DNA of 64,000 nt from CBDESM01 sp965242485. GTDB taxonomy: Bacteria; Chloroflexota; Dehalococcoidia; Bin125. A program made the translations under genes and the position numbers. The DNA lies in NCBI GenBank assembly GCA_965242485.1, contig CBDESM010000003.1:992001-1056000 (forward strand), in the 5' to 3' direction. Position 1 is the stretch's first letter; every line of letters starts with the position of its first letter. The notes under the pieces are model-generated. The model was not told where the DNA came from and made no database searches. It was given only the letters and a program-made list of their open reading frames with translations. Positions 9,690 to 17,134 of this stretch are shown here, piece by piece.

Positions 9690-10195
9690 CAGCGCCCCTC
9701 CGCCGGCCGGCGCCGCAGGTCGCCGAAGATCAGCGCGATCACCAGCGCCGCCACGCCCACGTTGATCGCCGCATCGGCCACGTTGAAGGCCGGGAAGTGG
9801 ATGAAATCGATGAAATCGGTCACCGAACCCTGGTAGAGCCGGTCGAGCAGGTTCCCCACCGCGCCGCCCAAGATCAGCCCCAAGCCCCAGCGCACCAGCC
9901 GGTGATCCGCGGGCGGGTACAGATAGAACAGCACCACCACGCCCATCGCGGCCAGCGATGCGACGGTCAGCCAGGCGTTGCCGCCGCTGAAGAAGCCGAA
10001 CGCGCCGCCGTCGTTGAGCACGTGCGAAAACGCGAAGAATTCGGCCAGCCACTCCCGCTCGCCCACGTCGAGCAGCTCGCGCACGATCGCCTTCGCGATC
10101 TGATCGAGCGCGACCACGGCCGCGGCGATGCCGAGGAACGCCGCATGGCGGCGGCGGTCCCGCAGCAGCTCCGGATCCGGCCTCGGCAATCGCAT
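9689..10195 (-). CDS. lspA: Lipoprotein signal peptidase (signal peptidase II)
   Basis: This 168-residue membrane aspartyl protease cleaves prolipoprotein signal peptides after Lgt has added the lipid. Both catalytic blocks are present: NDGGAFGFF and NVADAAINVG. Four hydrophobic segments are visible. The ATG at 10195 gives MRLPRPD, the usual family length. The lgt gene for the preceding step lies about 11.5 kb away in this window. It heads the lspA-rluD-gltX run. Confidence 0.95.
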   Translation of the reverse strand: MRLPRPDPELLRDRRRHAAFLGIAAAVVALDQIAKAIVRELLDVGEREWLAEFFAFSHVLNDGGAFGFFSGGNAWLTVASLAAMGVVVLFYLYPPADHRLVRWGLGLILGGAVGNLLDRLYQGSVTDFIDFIHFPAFNVADAAINVGVAALVIALIFGDLRRRPAEGR

Positions 10196-10291
10196 GCGTG
10201 CAGTGATCGTACCCTGCGGCCGCGGCCGGGCGATGCGGTACCCTGTCCGCATTCTCTTCCGATCCGCGCCGATTGCCCCGACGGAGGCCGC

Positions 10292-10921
10292 GTGTCCGAT
10301 TCTCCGACTCTGCTGCAAGCGCCGCCGTTCAGCGAACTCCAGCGCCGCCGCGCCGCCACCGGGCACGACCGCCTGCCGCCCGGCCAGCGCCTCGTGCGCG
10401 AGTGGCCCGTGCTCACCTACGGCGGCACCCCGCTGATCGAGACCAAGGACTGGAACCTCCAGATCTGGGGCGCGGTCGACTCCGAACTCGTGCTCGACTA
10501 CGAGCAGTTCGCCGCCCTCGGCATCGCCGAGACGCACAACGACATCCACTGCGTCACCCACTGGTCGCGCTACGACAACACCTGGAAGGGCGTCCTGCTC
10601 AGCCGCCTCTTCGACGAGCTCGAGGTGCTGCCCGAAGCCGACGCCGTGATGTTCCACTGCTACGGCGGCTACACCGCCAACGTCCCGCTGGCCGATATCC
10701 GCGCCGACGACCACGCGATGCTCGCCATCGCGCACGACGGCGTCCCGCTCGGGCCGGAGCACGGCGGCCCCGTCCGCGCGGTCATCCCCTCGCTCTACTT
10801 CTGGAAGAGCGCCAAGTGGGTCGGCGGGATCGAGTTCCTCACCCGCGACCAGCCCGGCTTCTGGGAGATGTACGGCTACCACATGCACGGCGACCCCTGG
10901 CGCGAAGAGCGCTACGGCTAA
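10292..10921 (+). CDS. Sulfite oxidase-like molybdopterin-dependent oxidoreductase
   Basis: The 209-residue protein matches the oxidoreductase molybdopterin-binding domain (YedY/MsrP and sulfite oxidase type). Recognisable parts are W-x-L-x-I-W-G, then DIHCVTHWSRYDNTWKGV, whose Cys would ligate molybdenum, and HCYGGYTANVPL. The end WEMYGYHMHGDPWREERY is typical of standalone bacterial members. No signal peptide is seen, so it is probably cytoplasmic. A GTG at 10292 has GGAGG just upstream. The substrate is unknown. Confidence 0.88.
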   Translation: MSDSPTLLQAPPFSELQRRRAATGHDRLPPGQRLVREWPVLTYGGTPLIETKDWNLQIWGAVDSELVLDYEQFAALGIAETHNDIHCVTHWSRYDNTWKGVLLSRLFDELEVLPEADAVMFHCYGGYTANVPLADIRADDHAMLAIAHDGVPLGPEHGGPVRAVIPSLYFWKSAKWVGGIEFLTRDQPGFWEMYGYHMHGDPWREERYG

Positions 10922-10967
10922 CCCCGCGATGTTGACGTCCGTGCCCGCCCGTGCGACGCTTGGGGGG

Positions 10968-11042
10968 ATGACGATGCCGCAAGCGACGATGACGATGCCG
11001 GGCCGCATGGCGATGCCCGGGGCCCTCGCCCCGCCGCGCTGA
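10968..11042 (+). CDS. Possible 24-residue Met/Thr-rich leader peptide ahead of thrC
   Basis: A short open frame starts with ATG at 10968 directly after TTGGGGGG and ends at TGA 11040-11042. It reads MTMPQATMTMP then GRMAMPGALAPPR: six Met and three Thr among 24 residues. Threonine and methionine are the two ends of the homoserine branch that the next gene (thrC) belongs to. A GC-rich hairpin overlaps its end. This is the layout of an amino-acid attenuator, but chance is possible in GC-rich DNA. Confidence 0.35.
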   Translation: MTMPQATMTMPGRMAMPGALAPPR

Positions 11043-11065
11043 CCGGCGCGGGCGGGATGAGGGCC
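11021..11065 (+). promoter_or_regulatory. GC-rich stem-loop upstream of thrC, possible attenuator
   Basis: The outer arms GGCCCTC (11021-11027) and GAGGGCC (11059-11065) pair perfectly. The inner C-rich and G-rich strands (about 11028-11039 and 11046-11056) pair imperfectly. The stem begins inside the short Met/Thr reading frame and ends 43 bases before the thrC ATG. No U-tract follows, so if it regulates it may act on translation rather than termination. Confidence 0.35.
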
Positions 11066-11108
11066 GCGCCGCTACGCCGCCCCGTCTCAGCCGAAGGCTC
11101 CCAACCGC

Positions 11109-12344
11109 ATGACCCTCGCCACCCACCTCGCCTGCCGCGAATGCGGCCGCGAACTCGACCTCGAACCCGTCAACGCCTGCGATTTCTGCTTCGGCCCGCT
11201 CGAAGTCCAGTACAACCACGAGGCGATCTCCGCCCGCATCACCCGCGAGTCGATCGAAGCCGGCCCGCGCAACATCTGGCGCTACCGCGACCTCCTGCCC
11301 GTCGACGAAGAGTTCCTCGTCGACCTCAACGTCGGCTTCACGCCGTTGATCCGGGCCGACCGCTTGGCCGAACGGCTCGGCCTGCGCGAGCTCTACCTCA
11401 AGAACGACTCGCAGAACCCGAGCTGGTCGTTCAAGGACCGCGTCGTCGCCGTCGCCTCCAGCCGCGCCCGACAGATGGGCTTCGAAACGCTCGCCTGCGC
11501 CTCGACCGGCAACCTCGCCAACTCCGTCTCCGCCCACGCCGCCCGCGCCGGCATGCGCGCCGTCGTCTTCATCCCCCACGATCTCGAAGCCGGCAAGGTG
11601 CTCGGCTCCGCCGTCTACAAGCCCACCATCGTCTCGGTCAACGGCTCCTACGACGACGTCAACCGGCTCTGCTCTGAGCTCGCAGACGACCGCAACTGGG
11701 CCTTCGTCAACATCAACGTGCGCCCCTACTACTCGGAAGGCTCGCGCACGCTCGCCTTCGAGGTCGCCGAGCAGCTCGGCTGGCGCGCGCCGCGCCAGTG
11801 CGTCGCGCCGATGGCCTCCGGCTCCCTCTTCACCAAGATCCACAAGGGTTTCGAGGAGCTCCAGCGCTGGGGCCTGATCGACGAAACCCCCGTCCGCATG
11901 ATCGGCGCGCAGGCCGAGGGCTGCTCCCCGATCACGACCGCTTGGCGCGGCAAGACGATGAACATCCGCCCGGTCAAGCCCGACACCATCGCCAAGTCGC
12001 TCGCCATCGGCAATCCCGCCGACGGCTACTACGCGCTCAAGACGATGAAGAAGACCGGCGGCGGCGCGACCGCCGTGACCGACCCCGAGGTCGTCGAGGG
12101 CATCCAGATGCTGGCCGAAACCGAGGGTGTCTTCGCCGAGACGGCCGGCGGCGTCACCATCGCCGGCCTGCGCCAAGCCGTCGAGCGCGAGCTGATCGAT
12201 CCCGAGGAACCGACCGTCGCCTTCATCACCGGCGGCGGCCTCAAGACCACCGATGCCGTCGTCGACGCAGTCGTCAAGCCGATTCCGGTCGAAGGCACGC
12301 TCAGCTCGTTCGAGCAGGCCTTCGACGGGCGCAGCGCGGAGTAG
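11109..12344 (+). CDS. thrC: Threonine synthase
   Basis: This PLP enzyme converts O-phosphohomoserine to threonine. The 411-residue protein starts with a zinc-ribbon-like CRECG and CDFC pair. SFKDR contains the PLP lysine (near residue 115), and ASTGNLANS binds the phosphate. The C-terminus shows the conserved AETAGGV and ITGGGLK. It is followed 5 bases later by a NIL-domain gene, suggesting co-expression. A possible leader peptide and hairpin lie upstream. Confidence 0.93.
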   Translation: MTLATHLACRECGRELDLEPVNACDFCFGPLEVQYNHEAISARITRESIEAGPRNIWRYRDLLPVDEEFLVDLNVGFTPLIRADRLAERLGLRELYLKNDSQNPSWSFKDRVVAVASSRARQMGFETLACASTGNLANSVSAHAARAGMRAVVFIPHDLEAGKVLGSAVYKPTIVSVNGSYDDVNRLCSELADDRNWAFVNINVRPYYSEGSRTLAFEVAEQLGWRAPRQCVAPMASGSLFTKIHKGFEELQRWGLIDETPVRMIGAQAEGCSPITTAWRGKTMNIRPVKPDTIAKSLAIGNPADGYYALKTMKKTGGGATAVTDPEVVEGIQMLAETEGVFAETAGGVTIAGLRQAVERELIDPEEPTVAFITGGGLKTTDAVVDAVVKPIPVEGTLSSFEQAFDGRSAE

Positions 12345-12349
12345 CAGCC

Positions 12350-12592
12350 ATGGCCAGCCGCAGGGTCCGCTTCACCTTCGAGGGCGACGCCGTCCAGGAA
12401 CCGCTGATCTACCTGCTCGGCCGCGAGTTCGAGGTCGTCACCAACATCCGCATGGCCGACGTCGAGAAAGACTTCGGCTGGGTCATCCTCGAACTCGAAG
12501 GCGCGCACGAAGAAATCGACCGCTCCCTGGCCTGGATGCAATCCAAAGGCGTCCGAGTAGACCCCATAGCCGGCGACGTAGTCGAAGGCTGA
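12350..12592 (+). CDS. Standalone NIL-domain protein
   Basis: The 80-residue protein matches the NIL fold (ACT-like): V-R-F-T-F-E-G, PLIYLLGREFEVVTNIR, then a final KGVRVDPI. NIL domains otherwise sit at the C-terminus of the methionine ABC transporter ATPase MetN, where they bind methionine, and in some ferredoxins. The ATG at 12350 is 5 bases after the thrC stop. I infer a ligand-sensing role linked to threonine or methionine metabolism. Confidence 0.8.
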   Translation: MASRRVRFTFEGDAVQEPLIYLLGREFEVVTNIRMADVEKDFGWVILELEGAHEEIDRSLAWMQSKGVRVDPIAGDVVEG

Positions 12593-12594
12593 GT

Positions 12595-12686
12595 TCAGCG
12601 CCGCGGTGGCAGCACCACGCAGCACGGCTCCGCTCTTCCAGCATCGCCGGCATCAGGAAGGATGCGTCTGCGAACGCCAACCTCAC
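12595..12686 (-). pseudogene. Remnant of a PIN-domain toxin, internally deleted
   Basis: A GTG at 12686 overlaps the stop of the upstream partner gene and begins RLAFADASFLMPAMLEE. This is nearly the start of the intact PIN toxin at 13300-13743 (IRAFADASFLLPATLLE). After about 20 residues the similarity ends. In another frame the DNA encodes CVVLPPRR and a stop, like the toxin's C-terminal YVVLPGP. The middle of the toxin, with most of its acidic active site, is gone. Confidence 0.7.
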
Positions 12687-12898
12687 TCGGTGTCTGCTTT
12701 CCGCTCCCAAGGCGGCGCGTAGGCGTAGTGGCGGAACCGCTCGAAGTAGTCGGAGGGCAGTTTCGCCATCGCCTCGCGGGTCTCGTCGGACACCGCCTCT
12801 TCCGCCATTGCCAACAGCCCATCGATCGGGTTCAGATGCTCCCCATCCTCTTCGCCCGCCCGCTCCCGGCCGTGTCGATCAGTCCCTGTAGTCGTCAC
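12683..12898 (-). CDS. Small partner (putative antitoxin) of a decayed PIN toxin
   Basis: The 71-residue protein is read from a GTG at 12898 preceded by GAGGGGGGCAG; a longer frame begins at 12973. The core NPIDGLLAMAEEAVSDETRE followed by AKLPSDYFERFRHY matches the two related genes at 12970-13182 and 13740-13979. The third of these sits directly upstream of an intact PIN toxin. Its own toxin, downstream, survives only as a fragment. The family is not one I can name. Confidence 0.65.
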   Translation of the reverse strand: MTTTGTDRHGRERAGEEDGEHLNPIDGLLAMAEEAVSDETREAMAKLPSDYFERFRHYAYAPPWERKADTE

Positions 12899-12969
12899 CC
12901 TGCCCCCCTCTTTTCCAACTCCATCCCATCGCGCCGAAGCTCGCGGGACGGCGTTGAAGAAGACCTGCC

Positions 12970-13182
12970 TCACTCGTACCTCAGCACCGGCTTCTTCGGG
13001 GTTCCGTAGGTGTAGTGATCCAGCTGGTCCAGCCAGTCATCCGGCAGTTCCGCCAGCTCCCGTCGCGCTTCATCGGTCAGTGCCTCGTCCCACACGCGGA
13101 TCAGCCAATCCACAGGATTCTCCCGCCCCCCGCCATTTGACGCCGGACCACCGCCTGCGAATGCGCGCTCTCCCGTCGTCAT
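12970..13182 (-). CDS. Orphan small protein, paralogue of the PIN-toxin partners
   Basis: The 70-residue protein starts MTTGERAF and carries ENPVDWLIRVWDEALTDEAR and AELPDDWLDQLDHYTYG. These match the neighbouring partner proteins at 12683 and 13740. No toxin gene follows it: the next downstream gene is another copy of the same partner. It is either an orphan antitoxin that outlived its toxin or the result of a tandem duplication. Confidence 0.65.
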   Translation of the reverse strand: MTTGERAFAGGGPASNGGGRENPVDWLIRVWDEALTDEARRELAELPDDWLDQLDHYTYGTPKKPVLRYE

Positions 13183-13299
13183 CGCCGGCCGCCCCTCTTC
13201 TACGCCATCCTACCGCGCCGAGATCCGAGTGGGGATTTTGCCGCCCCTGCGCGGCGAATGCGTGGATTGCGCGCGGTCCGAGCCGCGGTTGAGAGCTGG

Positions 13300-13743
13300 T
13301 CAGGATTGCGGCCGTCTCATACCGGCCGGCCCCGGCAGCACCACGTAGCGGCCTTCGCCGTGGAAATCCCGGTCGAAGGTCAGCACGTACTCGATTCCGA
13401 ATTCATCCATGATCGCCATCGAAACGCAGTCGACGTGCGAATACCGCTGATCCGGGCGGGCCTCATACAGCGCTAACCCGCGATCAAACAGATCGTCGGA
13501 TGTTGATATGACCACGAACGGGCTGTTCTGCGCCCGGATCGACCGCACCACCGCGGCGGTCTCCCGTCGCAGCTGCGGCCCCAAACGCGATACCCGCGCG
13601 AGCATCTCCGACAAGACGCCATCGGAGGTCACGTACTGGACATCCGGATACTGCGCCCGAAACTCCGCTGCCCGTCTCTGCAGATCGGGTTCGAGCAAAG
13701 TGGCGGGAAGCAGGAACGAAGCGTCGGCGAACGCGCGAATCAT
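13300..13743 (-). CDS. PIN-domain toxin (VapC-like ribonuclease)
   Basis: The 147-residue protein begins IRAFADASFLLPATL, with the first active-site Asp at residue 7. TSDGVLSEMLARV holds the conserved Glu, and SHVDCVSMAIM with VLTFDRDF holds the second and third acidic sites. PIN toxins are magnesium-dependent ribonucleases that usually cut tRNA or rRNA. The ATG overlaps the stop of the upstream partner gene (ATGA), a typical toxin-antitoxin arrangement. Confidence 0.87.
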   Translation of the reverse strand: MIRAFADASFLLPATLLEPDLQRRAAEFRAQYPDVQYVTSDGVLSEMLARVSRLGPQLRRETAAVVRSIRAQNSPFVVISTSDDLFDRGLALYEARPDQRYSHVDCVSMAIMDEFGIEYVLTFDRDFHGEGRYVVLPGPAGMRRPQS

Positions 13744-13979
13744 TCGCTCATGCGTCCGCCCGCGCCGTTGCTCGGGTACTCGGGATGTCCCGGTTGGTCG
13801 AAGATGTCGGGCGGAAGCCGCTTCACCATCTCGCGGGTCTCGTCGGAAACGATCTCCTCAGTTATGCGGAAGAGCCACTCCAAGGCATCCTCTCCTCCGC
13901 CGGCGGGCTTGACGGTCAACATCATCCCCGATTTGCCGCGCACTTGGACCAGCTTCCTCGGCACATCCGCGTCCGCCAT
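13740..13979 (-). CDS. Putative antitoxin of the PIN toxin
   Basis: The 79-residue protein precedes and overlaps the PIN toxin by 4 bases. Its N-terminal part (DVPRKLVQVRGKSGMMLTVK) may be a small DNA-binding or beta element that the two paralogues lack. The C-terminal part EDALEWLFRITEEIVSDETR and KRLPPDIFDQ is shared with them and is the probable toxin-binding segment. This is inferred from gene order and paralogy. Confidence 0.7.
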   Translation of the reverse strand: MADADVPRKLVQVRGKSGMMLTVKPAGGGEDALEWLFRITEEIVSDETREMVKRLPPDIFDQPGHPEYPSNGAGGRMSE

Positions 13980-14074
13980 GCGCCACCGTCCTTCCTCCCG
14001 TTCAGAATAGCGCGGGCAGGCCGCGCAAGTGGGATACTGCGCGGGACGACTGCAGACTGCGGAAGGAAACCGTT

Positions 14075-15235
14075 ATGCCCAGCCCGTTCACGATCGACAT
14101 CCCCGATGCGGAGATCGACGACCTCAAGGCGCGCCTCGCGCGGACGCGCTGGCCCTCCGAAGTCGCGGACAGCGGCTGGCAGTACGGCGCCAACCTCGCC
14201 TACGTGCGCGAGCTCTGCGAGTACTGGCAGTCGGCGTTCGACTGGCGCGCCGCCGAAGCCGGGCTCAACGAGATGCCGCAGTTCACGGCGGCGGTGAGCG
14301 CCGACGGCGTGGACGGCTACGACCTGCACTTCGTCCACAAGGAGGGCGCGGGCCCCGACCCGCTGCCGCTCGTCTTCACCCACGGCTGGCCCGGCACCTT
14401 CTACGAGGTCTCCAAGATCCTCGGCCCGCTGACCGACCCGGCGGCGCACGGCGGCGACCCCGCCGACGCCTTCACCGTCGTCGCCCCCTCGCTGCCCGGC
14501 TACGGCTTCTCCGAAATCCCCTCGGCCGGCGGCTTCGGCCAGAAGCGCACCGCGCTGCTCTGGGGCGCGCTGATGAAGGAGCTCGGCTACGACCGCTACG
14601 GCGCGCAGGGCGGCGATTGGGGCGCCATCGTGACCAGCCAAGTCGGCTGGAACTTCCCCGACAACTGCGTCGGCTGCCAGATCAACATGCCCGTCGCCCG
14701 CCCGCCCGAAGGCGTCGACCCGGCCGACTTCAGCGACGAGGAAAAAGCCATCGCCGCCAAAGCGCAGCTCTGGCAGGCGCAGGAAACCGGCTACCAGTGG
14801 ATCCAGGGCACCCGCCCGCAGACGCTCGCCTACGGTCTGACCGATTCGCCCGCCGGCCTCGCCGGCTGGATCACCGAAAAATGGCGCGCCTGGTCCGACA
14901 ACGACGGCGACATCGAGCAGGCCTTCAGCAAGGACGAGATCCTGACCAACATCTCGATCTACTGGTTCACCGGCACGATCAACAGCAGCACCCGCTACTA
15001 CTACGAGATGCGCCAGAACCCCGGCGAGAACATGCTGGGCGGCAAGCTGCAAGTCCCCGTCGGCTACAGCATCTTCCCGCGCGAGATCATCACCGCGCCC
15101 AAGAGCTGGGTCGAAGCCGGCGTCGAAGACCTGCGCCAGTGGAGCGTCCACGACAGCGGCGGCCACTTCGCCGCGCTCGAGCGGCCCGATGCGCTCGTGC
15201 AGGACATCCGCGACTTCTTCCGCCCGCTCCGCTGA
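14075..15235 (+). CDS. Epoxide hydrolase, EHN family
   Basis: This 386-residue alpha/beta hydrolase has the N-terminal EHN domain of microsomal and juvenile-hormone-type epoxide hydrolases (FTIDIPDAEIDDLKARL, TRWP). The oxyanion motif HGWPG starts at residue 103, the nucleophile is D181 in GGDWG, and the base is H364 in GGHFAALE. It would open an epoxide by an ester intermediate to give a diol. A second, divergent copy follows 19 bases later. A third of the way through, APSLPGYGFSE is also typical. Confidence 0.93.
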   Translation: MPSPFTIDIPDAEIDDLKARLARTRWPSEVADSGWQYGANLAYVRELCEYWQSAFDWRAAEAGLNEMPQFTAAVSADGVDGYDLHFVHKEGAGPDPLPLVFTHGWPGTFYEVSKILGPLTDPAAHGGDPADAFTVVAPSLPGYGFSEIPSAGGFGQKRTALLWGALMKELGYDRYGAQGGDWGAIVTSQVGWNFPDNCVGCQINMPVARPPEGVDPADFSDEEKAIAAKAQLWQAQETGYQWIQGTRPQTLAYGLTDSPAGLAGWITEKWRAWSDNDGDIEQAFSKDEILTNISIYWFTGTINSSTRYYYEMRQNPGENMLGGKLQVPVGYSIFPREIITAPKSWVEAGVEDLRQWSVHDSGGHFAALERPDALVQDIRDFFRPLR

Positions 15236-15254
15236 GCGCGACGGGACAGCCGAG

Positions 15255-16478
15255 ATGCGGGCCGAACCGTTCGAGATCGCCGTCGACGAGCGGTCGCTGG
15301 ACGACCTCCGCCGCCGGCTGCGCGGAACCCGCTGGCCGGCCGAAGTGCCCGGCACGGCCTGGCTCTACGGCGTCGACCTCGCCTTCCTGCGATCGCTCTG
15401 CGAATACTGGGCCGACGGCTTCGACTGGCCCGCCGCGGTCGCCCGCCTCAACGCCTTCCCGCAATTCCGCGCCGAGCTCGCCGCTTGGAACGGCGAACGG
15501 CTCGGCATCCACTTCATCCATCGCCGCAGCCCGCGTCCCGGCGCCCGCCCGCTGCTGATCCAGCACGGCTGGCCCTCGTCCGTCTTCGAGTTCCACAAGA
15601 TCATCGACCGCTTGGCGGAACCGGACGAGGCGGATGCGCCGGCCTTCCACGTCATCGCGCCATCGCTGCCCGGCTACGCCTGGTCCGACATCCCGCAACG
15701 CGGCGGGATCGGCCCGGCGGCGATCGCGGATATGTGGGCCGAGCTGATGAGCGGCCTCGGCTACGACCGCTTCTTCTACCACGGCGGCGACTGGGGCGCG
15801 GCCGTCGGCGCGCAGCTCGGCCTGCGCCACCCCGAACGCCTGGAAGCGCTGCATCTCACCGCCGCCGCCCTCGCCCCGCCCGGCGACGCCGCGAAACCGC
15901 AGACCGACGAGGAACGCGATTTCTTCGAGCACGAGCAGCGCCCCTACATCGAACAAGACGCCGCCCACCGCGGCATACACGGCACCAAATACCAAACCCT
16001 CTCCTACGGCCTGACCGACTCCCCCGCCGGCTTGGCCGCCTGGATCGCGGACAAATGGTGGATGCTCAGCGACTGTCTCTCCGAAGAAGAACAAGCCAAG
16101 CCGCCAGCCGCCCGCGCCCGAACCGGCGACATCCTCAAACGCTTCACGATGGACGATCTCCTCACCACCATCTCAATCTACTGGCACACCAACACCATCA
16201 ACTCCTCAACCCGCATCTACCACGAAGCCACCCGCCCCGCAGCAGAGATAGAAGCCGAACTAGGCGGTCAAGTCCGCCTAACCGAAAACCAGCGAATAGA
16301 AACCCCCACAGCCTTCGCCAAACCAGTAAGAGGCACCCCCCTCCCCCCCTACACCCACTGCGCCCGAGCCTTCAACATCCTCCACTGGACCGAATTCCCC
16401 GAAGGCGGCCACTTCCCCGCAATGGAAATACCTGAAGCCCTCTTGCAGGACTTGCGGAGCTGGTTTGGCTCCCAATAA
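15255..16478 (+). CDS. Epoxide hydrolase, EHN family, second copy
   Basis: The 407-residue protein is a paralogue of the preceding gene and keeps all active-site parts. They are the EHN start FEIAVDERSLDDLRRRL, HGWP with its His at 104, the nucleophile D179 in GGDWG, and the base H386 in GGHFPAME. The ATG at 15255 was chosen for the close fit to its neighbour. The two genes differ widely in sequence, so this is an old duplication and the substrates probably differ. Confidence 0.93.
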   Translation: MRAEPFEIAVDERSLDDLRRRLRGTRWPAEVPGTAWLYGVDLAFLRSLCEYWADGFDWPAAVARLNAFPQFRAELAAWNGERLGIHFIHRRSPRPGARPLLIQHGWPSSVFEFHKIIDRLAEPDEADAPAFHVIAPSLPGYAWSDIPQRGGIGPAAIADMWAELMSGLGYDRFFYHGGDWGAAVGAQLGLRHPERLEALHLTAAALAPPGDAAKPQTDEERDFFEHEQRPYIEQDAAHRGIHGTKYQTLSYGLTDSPAGLAAWIADKWWMLSDCLSEEEQAKPPAARARTGDILKRFTMDDLLTTISIYWHTNTINSSTRIYHEATRPAAEIEAELGGQVRLTENQRIETPTAFAKPVRGTPLPPYTHCARAFNILHWTEFPEGGHFPAMEIPEALLQDLRSWFGSQ

Positions 16479-16600
16479 TGATGTTGAGTTCCAGCCAAGC
16501 ATGTTAGAGTGTATAGATCTCTTCACGACAGATATAAATTTGCCGTTTTGATGTTCCTGTTTCCAATTGTTGCGGCTGCGCGTCATGATCTTCAGCGCGA

Positions 16601-17008
16601 CTAGATTAGTCGCTCACCGCAACTGGACGCGCGGCCCGAGGTAGACGGGCGCTGCTCAAACGGTTCGCTGAGGAAGAAGCCGGGCTCTCCGAGCAGGGCG
16701 TATTCGGCGATCGGCGTGCTTTGTCGCGCGATAGGGAGCGCTTGATCGAAGTGCATATCCGTTGTGGTCAGGAACCATTCCTGCGCACTGGCCTCGAGCA
16801 GGATCGCGTGCAGGTCCGCCGAGTTGCTACACAGGCGGCTGATTTGAGAGTCCGTTACCGGGACGACTACGTAGACATCGTGGGAATCAGATGATTCAGC
16901 CTCTTCGACCATCTCGGCGAGGTAAAGGCGGCCGTCTTCGTCGATCGCCTCGAAAAGCTGCGGGCCGTCGTACCAGAGCAGCGTTCTCAGGAACTGGATC
17001 CGCTTCAT
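16601..17008 (-). CDS. Uncharacterised small protein next to DUF262 gene, copy 1
   Basis: The 135-residue protein from the ATG at 17008 contains LLWYDGPQLFEAIDEDGRL, YLAEMVEE and VYVVVPVT, then EWFLTTTD and TPIAEYALLGEPGFF. A paralogue at 18931-19314 shares the FEA-x-D-x-x-GR-x-YLA, VVVP and PI-x-EY-x-x-x-G-x-PGF blocks. It may belong to the DUF6575-type family, though I am not sure of that name. The two copies bracket a DUF262 nuclease, which suggests a functional link. Confidence 0.7.
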   Translation of the reverse strand: MKRIQFLRTLLWYDGPQLFEAIDEDGRLYLAEMVEEAESSDSHDVYVVVPVTDSQISRLCSNSADLHAILLEASAQEWFLTTTDMHFDQALPIARQSTPIAEYALLGEPGFFLSEPFEQRPSTSGRASSCGERLI

Positions 17009-17134
17009 GTCCCTGCCAGCCTGCAGTGCGCGGCAATGTCGAAATCGGCCGCTGGTCATCAAGTGTAGTGCGCTGGACCGCCGGTTTTTCAGAATGGAGC
17101 CCGCCCCTACCTCAAAGAAGACCGTCGCGATAGC

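Noticed and set aside
12899..12973. Upstream extension of the second PIN partner protein (MRQVFFNAVPRAS...)
   Set aside because: The extension is unlike both paralogues, while a GTG at 12898 with a good ribosome-binding site gives the shared length.
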